This document shows, piece after piece, positions 44,124 through 52,488 of a DNA stretch of 64,000 nucleotides. Both the position numbers and the translations under genes were made by a program. A model generated the notes under the pieces. The model saw nothing but the letters and a program-made list of their open reading frames with translations. It had not been told where the DNA came from and made no database searches. The stretch covers positions 1-64,000 of the forward strand of contig NZ_JADKYB010000002.1 of NCBI RefSeq assembly GCF_016918855.1, read 5' to 3'. The DNA is from Actinacidiphila acididurans. GTDB lineage: Bacteria; Actinomycetota; Actinomycetes; Streptomycetales; Streptomycetaceae. Positions within the stretch are counted from its first letter, which is position 1. Each line of letters begins with the position of its first letter.

Positions 44124-45092
44124 TTACACAATGACACGCAGTGCACGGCGTACACCTGTGAAGGTCGCGCTCGTTCGCAGCCCCAGGTGGTCACCGTCCA
44201 CCTGGAAGGGCAGCGGCGCCTGCGATTGCAAGGTGAAGTCGGTCAGGTCGTGCAGGCTCACCGTGTGCCGCCCGCGCGGCCCCCGCTCCGGTGTGGAGCG
44301 GAGCAACTGCGCGGCGTAACGCGTTCCGGACACCGTGGACATCCGGGTGACCCCGAGGACGTCCAGCGCCGTGTCGAACGAGGCCTCCGGAGAGGCGTAC
44401 ACTGGCCGGTTCCCGATGTACGTCCAGGGCGCGGTGTTGCAGATTATGGCCATCGCCAGCCCCGGGACCGGCTCCTCGTCCGGGCGGTCCAAGGTGATCG
44501 TGCCCTTGCGCCGGTGCGGGTCGGCCATGAACTGCCGGGCCACCTGCCGCAGATACAGCGCGGGCGTCGAACGCTTGCCCAACTCCCGCTGCTGCTCGAC
44601 CCGGCCGATCACCCCGGCGTCGAAGCCGAAGCCCGCGCAGAAGGTGAACCAGCGGGCCGGCACGCCCTCGTCCTCGGTGCCGGGAGTGCCGCTGACCAGA
44701 CCGAGCCCGACCGTACGGGAGGAGCCGGCCCGCAGGGCGCCCAGCAGGGCGCCGGTGGCCTCCACCGGGTCGTTGGGCAGCCCCAGCGCCCGGGCGAACA
44801 CGTTGGTCGAGCCGCCGGGCACCACCGCGAGCTGCGGCAGGTCGTCAGGATCGGGGCCGTGGTGCAGCAGGCCGTTGACGATCTCGTTGACGGTGCCGTC
44901 GCCGCCGAGCGAGACCACCAGCTCCACCTCGCCGCTCTCCGCGGCTCTGCGCGCCAGGTCCCGGGCGTGCCCCCGGTACTCCGTCGTGGCCACCTCCAGC
45001 TTGAGGTCGCTGGCGAGCGCGGTACCGATCACCTCACGGACCCGCGCGCTGGTGGTCGTGGCAGCCGGATTGACCACGAGAAGTGCACGCAT
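44124..45092 (-). CDS. Diacylglycerol kinase-family lipid kinase
   Basis: A 322-residue DagK/YegS-type kinase. The catalytic N-domain shows VVNPAA near the start, the signature SLGGDGTVNEIVNGL near residue 63 and the VVPGGSTNVFARALGLP substrate loop near residue 92; a beta-rich C-domain follows. Such enzymes phosphorylate diacylglycerol or related lipids at the inner membrane. The substrate is not fixed by sequence. The ATG at 45092 is used. It lies upstream of wblE on the same strand but 326 bp away, and is divergent from a small membrane protein gene. Confidence 0.88.
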   Translation of the reverse strand: MRALLVVNPAATTTSARVREVIGTALASDLKLEVATTEYRGHARDLARRAAESGEVELVVSLGGDGTVNEIVNGLLHHGPDPDDLPQLAVVPGGSTNVFARALGLPNDPVEATGALLGALRAGSSRTVGLGLVSGTPGTEDEGVPARWFTFCAGFGFDAGVIGRVEQQRELGKRSTPALYLRQVARQFMADPHRRKGTITLDRPDEEPVPGLAMAIICNTAPWTYIGNRPVYASPEASFDTALDVLGVTRMSTVSGTRYAAQLLRSTPERGPRGRHTVSLHDLTDFTLQSQAPLPFQVDGDHLGLRTSATFTGVRRALRVIV

Positions 45093-45140
45093 GGCCGACA
45101 GCGTACCCACCGATTTTCCGGCCCGGCTACGCTGGCCGGT

Positions 45141-45587
45141 GTGAGCAACACGTCCAAGCGCCCCCGTACCGCCCCTCCCGCGGACCCGGCCGCCGGGGCT
45201 CCGGCCCCCGCCGGCCGGCCCGTACTGCGGCTGATGCTGGCCGCCGCCGTGGCCGGACTCGAAGGGCTGGCCGTGGCGGTGTGGGGCATCACCATGTGCT
45301 TCACCGGCGGCCACAACGCGGTGCCGGCCGGCCTGCTGGTGCTGGTGCTCGCCGCGATCCCACTGGCCGCCGCCCACGGCCTGCGCAAGGCCCGCAAGTG
45401 GAGCCGCGGGCCCGCGCTGATCATGCAGCTGATCGCGCTGCCCATGGCCTGGACCATGCTGCACAGCGGCGGCCCCGCCGTCGCCGGTGGCATCGTGCTC
45501 GGCCTGCTCGCGGTCCTGGGCCTGGTGCTGCTGGTCCACCCGGCCACCACCGACGCCCTCGGCATCAAGCGGACCGCGTCCTCGTAG
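45141..45587 (+). CDS. Conserved integral membrane protein
   Basis: A 148-residue protein with an Ala/Pro-rich N-terminus of about 26 residues and four predicted membrane helices (around residues 30-50, 63-80, 92-108 and 113-133). A short KARKWSRGPAL loop carries positive charge. The start is the GTG at 45141, 48 bp from the divergent lipid-kinase gene. No catalytic motif or named family is recognised; it resembles small hypothetical membrane proteins found at this place in streptomycetes. It is convergent with sigH. Confidence 0.75.
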   Translation: MSNTSKRPRTAPPADPAAGAPAPAGRPVLRLMLAAAVAGLEGLAVAVWGITMCFTGGHNAVPAGLLVLVLAAIPLAAAHGLRKARKWSRGPALIMQLIALPMAWTMLHSGGPAVAGGIVLGLLAVLGLVLLVHPATTDALGIKRTASS

Positions 45588-45722
45588 CGGCGCCTGTAAG
45601 GGGCCCTGGGGCGCCTGGGGCGGGGGAGCCCTGTGGAGGGGCCCCGTAGGCGCTCTCGGCCGCGGACGGGCCCCTCGGCGTCCAGGTAGGTCCGGGCGTG
45701 CCACCGACGGCACGCCCGGCGC

Positions 45723-46859
45723 TCACTCGTCGATGAGCAGCTTGTCCCGCAGCTGGGCGAGGGTACGGGCCAGCAGCCGGGAGACGTGCATCTGGGAGAT
45801 GCCCACCTCCTGGGCGATCTGCGACTGGGTCATGTTGCCGAAGAACCGCAGCAGCAGGATCGTCTTCTCGCGCGGCGGCAACTGCTCCAGCAGCGGCTTG
45901 AGGGACTCGCGGTACTCCACGCCCTCCAGCGCCTCGTCCTCCGAGCCGAGGGTGTCCGCGACGGCCGGCGACTCGTCGTCGGTGTCCGGCACGTCCAGCG
46001 AGAGCGTGCTGTAGGCGTTGGCCGACTCCAGGCCCTCCAGCACCTCCTCCTCGGAGATCTTCAGGTGCTCGGCCAGCTCGTGCACGGTCGGCGCGCGCCC
46101 GTGCCGCTGGGACAGCTCGCCGGTGGCCGTGGTCAGCGCCAGCCGCAGCTCCTGGAGCCGGCGCGGCACCCGTACCGCCCAGCCCTTGTCCCGGAAGTGC
46201 CGCTTGATCTCGCCGACCACCGTCGGGGTGGCGTAGGTGGAGAACTCCACCCCGCGCTCGACGTCGAACCGGTCCACCGACTTGATCAGCCCGATCGTGG
46301 CGACCTGGGTGAGGTCGTCCAGCGGCTCCCCGCGGTTGCGGAACCGCCGGGCCAGGTGCTCCACCAGCGGCAGGTGCATCCGCACCAGCTGGTTGCGCAG
46401 CTCGGCGCGCTCCGGCGACCCCTCCGGCAGCTTGCTCAGCTCGACGAACAGGGCCCGGGCCCCGGAGCGGTCCTGCGGGTCGTGCGGCTCGTAACTGTCG
46501 ACCGTGTCGACGGTGTCGGCACCTTCGGCGCTCTCGGCACCGCCGGTGTCCGCCGCGCGCTCGTGCTGCTCCGCCGGCGCCACGTCCGCCGTGCCCGCCG
46601 TGTCCTGGTCGTCGTCCATCGGGTCCATCGGGTCCATCGGGTCCGTCTGCTCCGCCGCGTCGATCACTTCCCTGGGGGTGGCCGCCCGGTCGGCCGGGTC
46701 GTGCGCCGGTTCCGGATGCGGCCGGGCCGTCTGCTGCCGCCCGGCGGGCTCGGGTCCGGCCGGGTCCGGCGCCTGGGCCGGTACGGAGGCACGCTCCCGT
46801 GCCGCCGCGGCCGGTGCCTCGTGCTCGGCGGGGATGCCCGGGGTCTCCGACGGCTTCAC
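45723..46859 (-). CDS. sigH: SigB/SigF-family stress sigma factor SigH
   Basis: A 378-residue sigma factor. The C-terminal 255 residues hold regions 2 (LAQ-type helix ARRFRNRGEPLDDLTQVATIGLIKSVDRFD, then VEFSTYATPTVVGEIKRHFRD), 3 and 4 (GNMTQSQIAQEVGISQMHVSRLLARTL). The first ~120 residues are a disordered acidic Ala/Glu/Asp extension with a triple DPM repeat. S. coelicolor SigH, osmotic-stress and development related, is made as several isoforms from such an extension. The GTG at 46859 overlaps the stop of the anti-sigma gene (GTGA). Confidence 0.9.
   Translation of the reverse strand: MKPSETPGIPAEHEAPAAAARERASVPAQAPDPAGPEPAGRQQTARPHPEPAHDPADRAATPREVIDAAEQTDPMDPMDPMDDDQDTAGTADVAPAEQHERAADTGGAESAEGADTVDTVDSYEPHDPQDRSGARALFVELSKLPEGSPERAELRNQLVRMHLPLVEHLARRFRNRGEPLDDLTQVATIGLIKSVDRFDVERGVEFSTYATPTVVGEIKRHFRDKGWAVRVPRRLQELRLALTTATGELSQRHGRAPTVHELAEHLKISEEEVLEGLESANAYSTLSLDVPDTDDESPAVADTLGSEDEALEGVEYRESLKPLLEQLPPREKTILLLRFFGNMTQSQIAQEVGISQMHVSRLLARTLAQLRDKLLIDE
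46614..46640 (-). repeat. Three perfect 9-bp tandem repeats in sigH
   Basis: GTCCATCGG is repeated three times in tandem and encodes the repeated DPM of the SigH extension. Slippage here would change length in steps of three residues and keep the frame. Confidence 0.8.
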
Positions 46860-47281
46860 GACAGTCCTGGTACCGCGCCGCGCTTCTTGTGCAGGCTGAT
46901 GCTGACCGTGCGGTCGTCGGCCACCGAGGAGTCCACCTCGCCGGCCAGCGCGGACAGCACCGTCCAGGCGAACGTGTCGCGCTCGGGCGCGCGGCCGTCG
47001 GTGGTCGGCGCCGACACGGTGACCCACAGCGAGTCGCCGACCAGCCGGAACACGCAGCTCAGCACCGAACCCGGCACGGCCTGCTGCAGGAGGATCGCGC
47101 ACGCCTCGTCCACGGCGATGCGCAGGTCCTCGATCTCGTCGAGGGTGAAGTCCAGCCGGGCCGCGAGTCCGGCCGTGGCCGTCCGCAGCACCGACAGATA
47201 CGCCCCCGCCGCGGGCAGCCGGACCTCGACGAAGTCCTTCGACCCGGGCTCGCCTGCGATCTGGGACACCCTCACCTCCAC
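46856..47281 (-). CDS. RsbW-like anti-sigma factor (UshX/PrsH type)
   Basis: A 141-residue GHKL-fold kinase/anti-sigma protein. Motifs are the N-box DEIEDLRIAVDEACAILLQQA near residue 50 and the degenerate C-terminal TFAWTVLSALAGEVDSS segment. In S. coelicolor the homologue binds and inhibits SigH. The GTG at 47281 is used, and the last codons overlap the sigH start by four bases, so the inhibitor and its target are made together. A perfect palindrome lies about 110 bp upstream of this operon. Confidence 0.88.
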   Translation of the reverse strand: MEVRVSQIAGEPGSKDFVEVRLPAAGAYLSVLRTATAGLAARLDFTLDEIEDLRIAVDEACAILLQQAVPGSVLSCVFRLVGDSLWVTVSAPTTDGRAPERDTFAWTVLSALAGEVDSSVADDRTVSISLHKKRGAVPGLS

Positions 47282-47388
47282 AGTGGCACACAGTGATTGC
47301 TCTGGTTCGCAGCGACGCTATCGCGATCCGCCGCCCGGTGTCGCCCGGACGGAGCACGGTTGGCCACTGCTCTTGTCACCCATGGTAA

Positions 47389-47402
47389 GCGTACGAGTAC
47401 GC
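47389..47402. promoter_or_regulatory. Palindrome upstream of the anti-sigma/sigH operon
   Basis: GCGTACGAGTACGC is a perfect 6+6 inverted repeat with a two-base spacer, in the 144-bp gap between the acetyltransferase gene and the anti-sigma gene. It is a likely regulator site; the protein is unknown. Confidence 0.4.
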
Positions 47403-47425
47403 ACCGTGGGTAGTGCTCCGAGGTC

Positions 47426-47977
47426 TCAATTCGTCTGCGAAATCGCTCGGTTGTGCGCAGGCGTAGCCGGCCCGGCCGCCAGTGACGCCAGCGCGTGCAG
47501 GGCCGGGCCGGTGAGCCGCTGTACCGTCCACTCGTCCTGCGGCAGTGCGCCGATCGAGCGGTAGACGCCGAGCGCCTTCTCGTTCCAGTCCAGGACCGAC
47601 CACTCGAACCGCTGCCAGCCGCGCTCGACGCATATCGCGGCGAGCGCGGCCAGCAGCGCCTTGCCGTGGCCGGCGCCGCGGGCCCCCGGTGTCACGTACA
47701 GGTCCTCCAGGTACAGCCCCGCGGTGCCGGTCCAGGTGGAGAAGGACCGGAACCACAGCGCGAAGCCGACCGGCTCCGCAGCCCCGCCGTCCGCCCCGTC
47801 GGAGCTTTCGGTGCTTTCGGCGATCAGCGCGTACGCCGCCGGGTCGGGACCGAACAGGCTGGCGTGAAGCTGTTCCTCGGTGGCCCGTGCCTGCTCCAGT
47901 TCGCGTTCGTACGCGGCGAGTTCACGGATCAGGGTGTGGATCACCGGGATGTCGGCGGGCGTCGCGGCGCGGATCAT
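47426..47977 (-). CDS. GNAT-family N-acetyltransferase
   Basis: A 183-residue acetyltransferase of the diamine/thialysine type. The acetyl-CoA site is LYLEDLYVTPGARGAGHGKALLAAL near residues 92-116, with the R/Q-x-x-G-x-G/A pattern, followed by RFEWSVLDWNEKALGVYRSIGA, the conserved Asn and Tyr segment. The substrate is unknown; polyamine-like amines are suggested by family. The ATG at 47977 is used. It lies upstream of the sigH operon on the same strand. Confidence 0.88.
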   Translation of the reverse strand: MIRAATPADIPVIHTLIRELAAYERELEQARATEEQLHASLFGPDPAAYALIAESTESSDGADGGAAEPVGFALWFRSFSTWTGTAGLYLEDLYVTPGARGAGHGKALLAALAAICVERGWQRFEWSVLDWNEKALGVYRSIGALPQDEWTVQRLTGPALHALASLAAGPATPAHNRAISQTN

Positions 47978-48112
47978 GCCCCCCAGGGTACGGCGGCCCG
48001 CTGTGCGCGGACGAAGGCCGCCGCCTCCGGTGCCGCCGACCGGCAAGCGGCGGCCGAACCACCGGAGCGTTCGGGCGAGGGCGAGGGGCGGGGGCGGCGC
48101 TCCCGGGCCGGC

Positions 48113-49087
48113 TCAGCCGGTGATCACCGCCGCCACCCGGGTGCCGGGCGGGAAGGCGCCCTCCTCGGCGAGCGTGACCAGGGCGTGCAGCGCCTTGGCG
48201 ACGTAGACCGGCTCGGGGACCAGGCCGTGCCGGGCGGCGAAGTCCGCCGCGAAGGCGTCCAGCAGGGGGGTGGTACGGGCGTAGCCGCCGTGGTGGAAGC
48301 GCGCCTCCAGCGCCCAGTCGCCGCGCGGGCCACCGTAGGCGGCCTGTTGCAGCGCCCGTACGTCGTCGGCCAGGAAGCCGCCACCGCGCAGCACGGGCAC
48401 GCCGATCGCCCGACCGGCGCCGTCCAGCCCGGCCGCGAGCCCGGCCAGGGTGCCGCCGGTACCGCAGGGCACCACCGCCACGTCGGCCAGGCCGCGCAGT
48501 TCCCGGCCCAGCTCCGCGCAGCCCAGCACGGCCGGCGCGTTGGAGCCGCCCTCGGGCAGTACGTACGCCCTGCCGTGCCGGGCCGCCAGCGCCGCCGCCA
48601 CCTCCGGCTCGGCCTTGCGGCGGTAGAGCGCGCGGTCCACGAAGTCCAGCGTCATCCCGTCGGCCGCGGCCCGGGCCAGGGACGGGTTGAGCGGCCGGCC
48701 GGCCAGTTCCTCGCCGCGTACGACGCCCACCGTGCGCAGGCCCAGCAGGCGGCCCGCGGCGGCGGTCGCCCGCAGGTGGTTGGAGTAGGCGCCGCCGAAG
48801 GTGAGCAGGGTGTCGTGGCCGCCGGCGAGCGCCGCCGCCAGGTTCAGCCGCAGTTTGCGGTACTTGTTGCCCACCAGGTCCGGGTGGATCAGGTCGTCCC
48901 GCTTGAGCAGCAACGTCACCCCGCGCCGCGCCAGCCGTGCGTCCGCCGCCTCCTCCAGCGGCGAGGGCAGTGCCACCCCGCCCCGCGCGAGCGCCGCGTC
49001 CACCTCGGCCGGCGCGGGCCCGAGGGCACCCGGGGCCGGGACTGCGGCGGGTTCGGTGGCGGGGTCGGTGCCAGGATCGGCGGTCAC
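48113..49087 (-). CDS. PLP-dependent D-cysteine desulfhydrase / ACC deaminase-like
   Basis: A 324-residue fold-type II PLP enzyme. LLLKRDDLIHPDLVGNKYRKL near residue 52 carries the Schiff-base lysine (GNKxRKL). Further motifs are TFGGAYSNHLRATAAAG, LPEGGSNAPAVLGCAEL and PCGTGGTLAGLAAGL, the phosphate-binding loop. Deaminase versus desulfhydrase cannot be decided without the substrate-loop residues being compared. The GTG at 49087 has AGGA seven bases upstream; an ATG at 49105 is possible. It is divergent from the RpiR regulator. Confidence 0.85.
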   Translation of the reverse strand: MTADPGTDPATEPAAVPAPGALGPAPAEVDAALARGGVALPSPLEEAADARLARRGVTLLLKRDDLIHPDLVGNKYRKLRLNLAAALAGGHDTLLTFGGAYSNHLRATAAAGRLLGLRTVGVVRGEELAGRPLNPSLARAAADGMTLDFVDRALYRRKAEPEVAAALAARHGRAYVLPEGGSNAPAVLGCAELGRELRGLADVAVVPCGTGGTLAGLAAGLDGAGRAIGVPVLRGGGFLADDVRALQQAAYGGPRGDWALEARFHHGGYARTTPLLDAFAADFAARHGLVPEPVYVAKALHALVTLAEEGAFPPGTRVAAVITG

Positions 49088-49282
49088 CCGCCCATCCTGG
49101 CGCATTCCGCGCCCCGCCGGTGCTCCGGTGTCACCCGCAGCCGTGACAGTCGCCATGGACGCGGGCCGGGAACGGCGGGCCGGATACGGGGCGCGAATCT
49201 GCCGCACCTGATCCCATGAGGCCGGTTCGCGGTGCATTCTGCTGCCGTGCACCAAGAAGCCGCGGCCCGCGACGGGTCCCCC

Positions 49283-50164
49283 ATGGAGAGCGCCACTGCG
49301 CCCAGTGACGCCGGTGACGCGCTGACCGCGACCGTACGGGGGCTGCTGCCCTCGCTGACGCCCGCCGCGGCGCGGATCGCCTCGCTGATCGTGGCGGACC
49401 CCGCGCAGGTGGCGCGCAGCACCATCTCCGAGCTCAGCGCGCTGGCCGGGACCAGCGAGTCCTCGATCGTGCGCACCGCGCGGGCGCTGGGCTTCGCCGG
49501 CTACCCGGAACTGCGGCTCGCCCTCGCGGCCTCGGCGGCCCGGCAGGGCCCGAAGACCACCCTCAGCTCGGGCATCACCCCGCAGGACTCGGCGGAGGAA
49601 GTGGTGGCCAAGCTGGTGCACACCGAGTCGCAGGCGGTGCTGGAGACGGCCACCCAGCTCGACCCCGACCAGCTGCGCGGGGCGGTGGCCGCGGTGTGCG
49701 GCGGCGGGCAGTTGCACATCGCCGGGGTCGGGGCGTCCGGGCTGGTCGCCCAGGACCTCCAGCAGAAGCTGGCCCGGATAGGCCGGCCCTGCCACGCGCA
49801 CGGCGACTCGCAGTCCGCGCTCACCAGTGCGGTGCTTCTGGGTCCTGGTGATGTGTTTCTGGTCGTGTCGCACTCCGGGGAGAGCCGGGACGTGCTCGAG
49901 CCGCTGCGGCGGGCGGCGGACGAGGGGGCCGCGACCGTGGTGATCACGAATCATCCGTTGTCCACCGCGGCCCGGCTCGCCGACTGGGTGCTGGTGTCGG
50001 CGGGCCGGGAGACCACGTTCCGGCCGGGTGCGATGGCCAGCCGGATCAGTCAGTTGGTGGTGGTGGACTGTTTGTTCGTGTGCGTGGCGCAACACACGTA
50101 TGAGATGTCGAGCAGGGCGTTGCGGTTGACGCACCAGGCACTCGAGGGTGACCGGGAGCATTGA
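49283..50164 (+). CDS. MurR/RpiR-family regulator with SIS domain
   Basis: About 293 residues. An N-terminal HTH_6 domain (STISELSALAGTSESSIVRTARALGFAGYPELRLALA) is followed by a SIS domain (GGGQLHIAGVGASGLVAQDLQQKL; FLVVSHSGESRDVLEPL) that binds a phosphosugar effector. Such regulators control amino-sugar or pentose use. Start is uncertain: the ATG at 49283 gives a family-typical N-terminus, while GTG codons at 49247 and 49232 are possible. Its neighbours are a PLP enzyme and a secreted cell-wall amidase; a link to wall-sugar recycling is inference. Confidence 0.85.
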   Translation: MESATAPSDAGDALTATVRGLLPSLTPAAARIASLIVADPAQVARSTISELSALAGTSESSIVRTARALGFAGYPELRLALAASAARQGPKTTLSSGITPQDSAEEVVAKLVHTESQAVLETATQLDPDQLRGAVAAVCGGGQLHIAGVGASGLVAQDLQQKLARIGRPCHAHGDSQSALTSAVLLGPGDVFLVVSHSGESRDVLEPLRRAADEGAATVVITNHPLSTAARLADWVLVSAGRETTFRPGAMASRISQLVVVDCLFVCVAQHTYEMSSRALRLTHQALEGDREH

Positions 50165-50169
50165 GTTCC

Positions 50170-50285
50170 GCCCTGACGGGGCGCGGGTTGGTGCCGGGCC
50201 GGAGGGGTTGTTGCTGTCGTCTCCGGACCACCCGTTTTCGGTGGTTTCTCGCGCAGTTCCCCGCGCCCCTGCGGGGCGCTCCCGG
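50170..50285. repeat. Dispersed intergenic repeat with hairpin
   Basis: A copy with lead-in GTTGCTGTCGTCTCCGGACC, the core CGCGCAGTTCCCCGCGCCCC (50251-50269) and the stem GCGCCCC-TGC-GGGGCGC (50263-50279), followed by TCCCGGC. It lies between the convergent RpiR and amidase genes and may act as their terminator. Confidence 0.75.
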
Positions 50286-50291
50286 CCCGCC

Positions 50292-52331
50292 CTACTTCAC
50301 CAGGTCCACGTCGGCCGCGTTCACGAAGGCCATGCGGTGGTTGTAGACGATTTCGTAGACCTTGGTCTGGCCGACGAAGTCGTGCTGGTCGTAGGGGGCG
50401 GAGCCGTCGTAGTTGATGGCGTAGTAGGAGTCGGTGTTCACCGCGGGGCCGGCGGCGACGTAGGACTGGCCGGCGGGGATGGTGTATTTGGCGCGGGCGG
50501 TCTGGGGGCGGGGCGGGGTGCCGCCTTCGAAGGCGACGAAGTCGGGCGGGTAGACGGAGGCCTCGGGGTAGGCGGTGGTGTAGACCGGGATCGAGGTGCG
50601 GCCGGGCTTGGGGACGATCCGCAGGGCCTGCTGGGGGACGGTGGCCGGGTGGGCGGCGGAGTCCTGGAACCAGGCCTCCTGGCCGCCGAACCAGATGGCG
50701 GTCCAGCCGGGCCGGCGGTCGGCGACGACGTACTGCTCGCCGGTGGGCGCCTTGTCGCCCCAGTCGTTCATGGCGTCGGTGCCGGGTGAGCCGTCCTTGT
50801 GCAGGTAGGGGTCGGACAGCAGCGCGGCGGTGGTGCTGGGCGCGGTGTACAGCGGGACGAAGCTGCTCGGGGCGTCCGTGGAGGTCACCGGGCAGTCGAA
50901 GCTGCGGTAGGGGCCGGGGAACTGCTTGTAGCCCTGCACGTCGTCGCAGTACGTGGTGGTCTGCGGGTTGTGCGCGAAGCCCGGCTTGATGGCCACGACC
51001 GGGCTGCCGGGCGCGGCGGTGGGGTGGATCGGGGCGCCGAGCAGGTCGAAGAAGTGCTCCCAGTCCCAGCCCGGGCCCGGGTCCCAGTGCTGGGTGGCGA
51101 CGCCGCTCTCGGTGGTGCCCGGCACGTTGTCGTGGCCGAGGATGTGGGCGCGGTCCAGCGGGATGTCGTACTTGGCGGCGAGGTACTTCACCAGCGACGC
51201 GGTCGAGCGGTAGAGGTCCTCGCTGAACCAGGCGGCGCCGTGGGTGGCCCAGGCTTCCTGCTCGATGCCGATGGAGTGCTGGTAGAAGGAGCGGTTGCCG
51301 CTGTCCCAGGCGATGTCCTTGGTGGGGATCATCTGGGTGACGTGGCCGTCGGAGGAGCGCACGACGTAGTGGGCGCCGGCGGCGTAGGTCGGGTCGCGGA
51401 ACAGGTCCAGCGTGCCGTCGTACGTCTCGTCGGTGGTGTGCAGGGTGATGTAACGGATCTGCAGGTCGTGCGGGCGGTCGGCCAGGTCGTGGCTGCCGTA
51501 GTCGGTCAGGTTGTTCGGGTCGAGCAGGGTGTACGCCCCGGGGATGACGTCGCAGTCGAGGGAGGGCGGGCACTCCGGCTTCTGGTCGCTCTTGGGCGGG
51601 GTGACGTCCTTCAGGCCGAGCTTGGTCACGTCCTCGCGGTTCGGGTGCAGGCCGGGCACCGGGGCGAGGGTGATCTGCTGGCCGTCCTGGGTGGTACGCG
51701 TCTGGCCGCTGCGCATCGTGTCCCACACGCCGTCGGCGAAGGTCTGCGCGACCTTGTCCTCGGTGGCCTGGCTGTAGCGGGCCGCGGCGGCGTACCAGCC
51801 GTCGACCGTACGCGGCAGTTCGCCCCGCCCGTAGCCGCGGGCGTACTGCGCCAGCAGGGCGGCGCCGCCGCGGATGTTCTGCGCCTCGTCGCTCTGCACG
51901 GTGGCGGCGTCGGTGCCCAGCAGCGCGGCGGCGGCCGGCGCGGTGTGCTCGGCGGGCGCCTTCAGCAGGTCGGCGTAGCGCGGCGAAAGCGTGGACAGGC
52001 CGTCCGCGTCCAGTTCCTTGGTCGTCAGGTCGGTGAGGTTCATCGGGCCGTAGCCCGCCTCGGCGTTCTCCTGCCCGGCGTGCGCCTCCCACCGGGTCTC
52101 GTAGTACGACACCGCTTCCAGCACGGGCAGGGGTACGCCGAACTCCTGTGCCGCCGCGGCGAATTCGGCCTGCCGCCGGCCTTGCGGATCCACCGCGTGC
52201 GCGGCGGTCGACGTGACCGCGGTGACCGACAGACCGGCCAGCAACGACAGCGCGGCGGCCAGCGTCACCGCGCGCCGCCGCGGCCGTCCGAGCCGCGGCT
52301 CCGGAGTGTGTGGGCTGAGGGGGCTGTGCAT
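50292..52331 (-). CDS. Secreted N-acetylmuramoyl-L-alanine amidase
   Basis: A 679-residue exported protein. A signal peptide covers residues ~1-46 (RRRAVTLAAALSLLAGLSVT, then AHA cleavage). A lysozyme/transglycosylase-like helical region follows (EFGVPLPVLEAVSYYETRWEA), and then an Amidase_2 domain at ~290-420 with the zinc ligands in RYITLHTTDE and RAHILGHDNVPG and the typical HWDPGPGWDW. The C-terminal part has SH3-like repeats. It cleaves the amide between muramic acid and peptide. The ATG at 52331 has GAGGAG eight bases upstream. Confidence 0.88.
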   Translation of the reverse strand: MHSPLSPHTPEPRLGRPRRRAVTLAAALSLLAGLSVTAVTSTAAHAVDPQGRRQAEFAAAAQEFGVPLPVLEAVSYYETRWEAHAGQENAEAGYGPMNLTDLTTKELDADGLSTLSPRYADLLKAPAEHTAPAAAALLGTDAATVQSDEAQNIRGGAALLAQYARGYGRGELPRTVDGWYAAAARYSQATEDKVAQTFADGVWDTMRSGQTRTTQDGQQITLAPVPGLHPNREDVTKLGLKDVTPPKSDQKPECPPSLDCDVIPGAYTLLDPNNLTDYGSHDLADRPHDLQIRYITLHTTDETYDGTLDLFRDPTYAAGAHYVVRSSDGHVTQMIPTKDIAWDSGNRSFYQHSIGIEQEAWATHGAAWFSEDLYRSTASLVKYLAAKYDIPLDRAHILGHDNVPGTTESGVATQHWDPGPGWDWEHFFDLLGAPIHPTAAPGSPVVAIKPGFAHNPQTTTYCDDVQGYKQFPGPYRSFDCPVTSTDAPSSFVPLYTAPSTTAALLSDPYLHKDGSPGTDAMNDWGDKAPTGEQYVVADRRPGWTAIWFGGQEAWFQDSAAHPATVPQQALRIVPKPGRTSIPVYTTAYPEASVYPPDFVAFEGGTPPRPQTARAKYTIPAGQSYVAAGPAVNTDSYYAINYDGSAPYDQHDFVGQTKVYEIVYNHRMAFVNAADVDLVK

Positions 52332-52488
52332 CCAGGCTGCTCCTCGCAAGACGGGGACCACGATTGGTGCGTACGAGCGTGCGGATCTGCTGGCCGCAGC
52401 CTGACGACCCCGCCTGGCAACAAGCAACCTCTCCACCCCAATTGGTGAAACTTTTTGCCCGTCACCCCCTCTTGCCCTTTGCCTCGCC

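Noticed and set aside
47282-47425. Assignment of a SigB-type promoter to the sigH operon
   Set aside because: A GGGTGA-like -10 exists on the minus strand, but no matching -35 element at the right distance was found.
52332-52488. Possible cyclic di-AMP (ydaO) riboswitch before the secreted amidase
   Set aside because: Streptomycete wall-lytic genes often have one, but the leader is only about 150 bp and I could not match the conserved core; only an AT-rich promoter-like stretch is visible.
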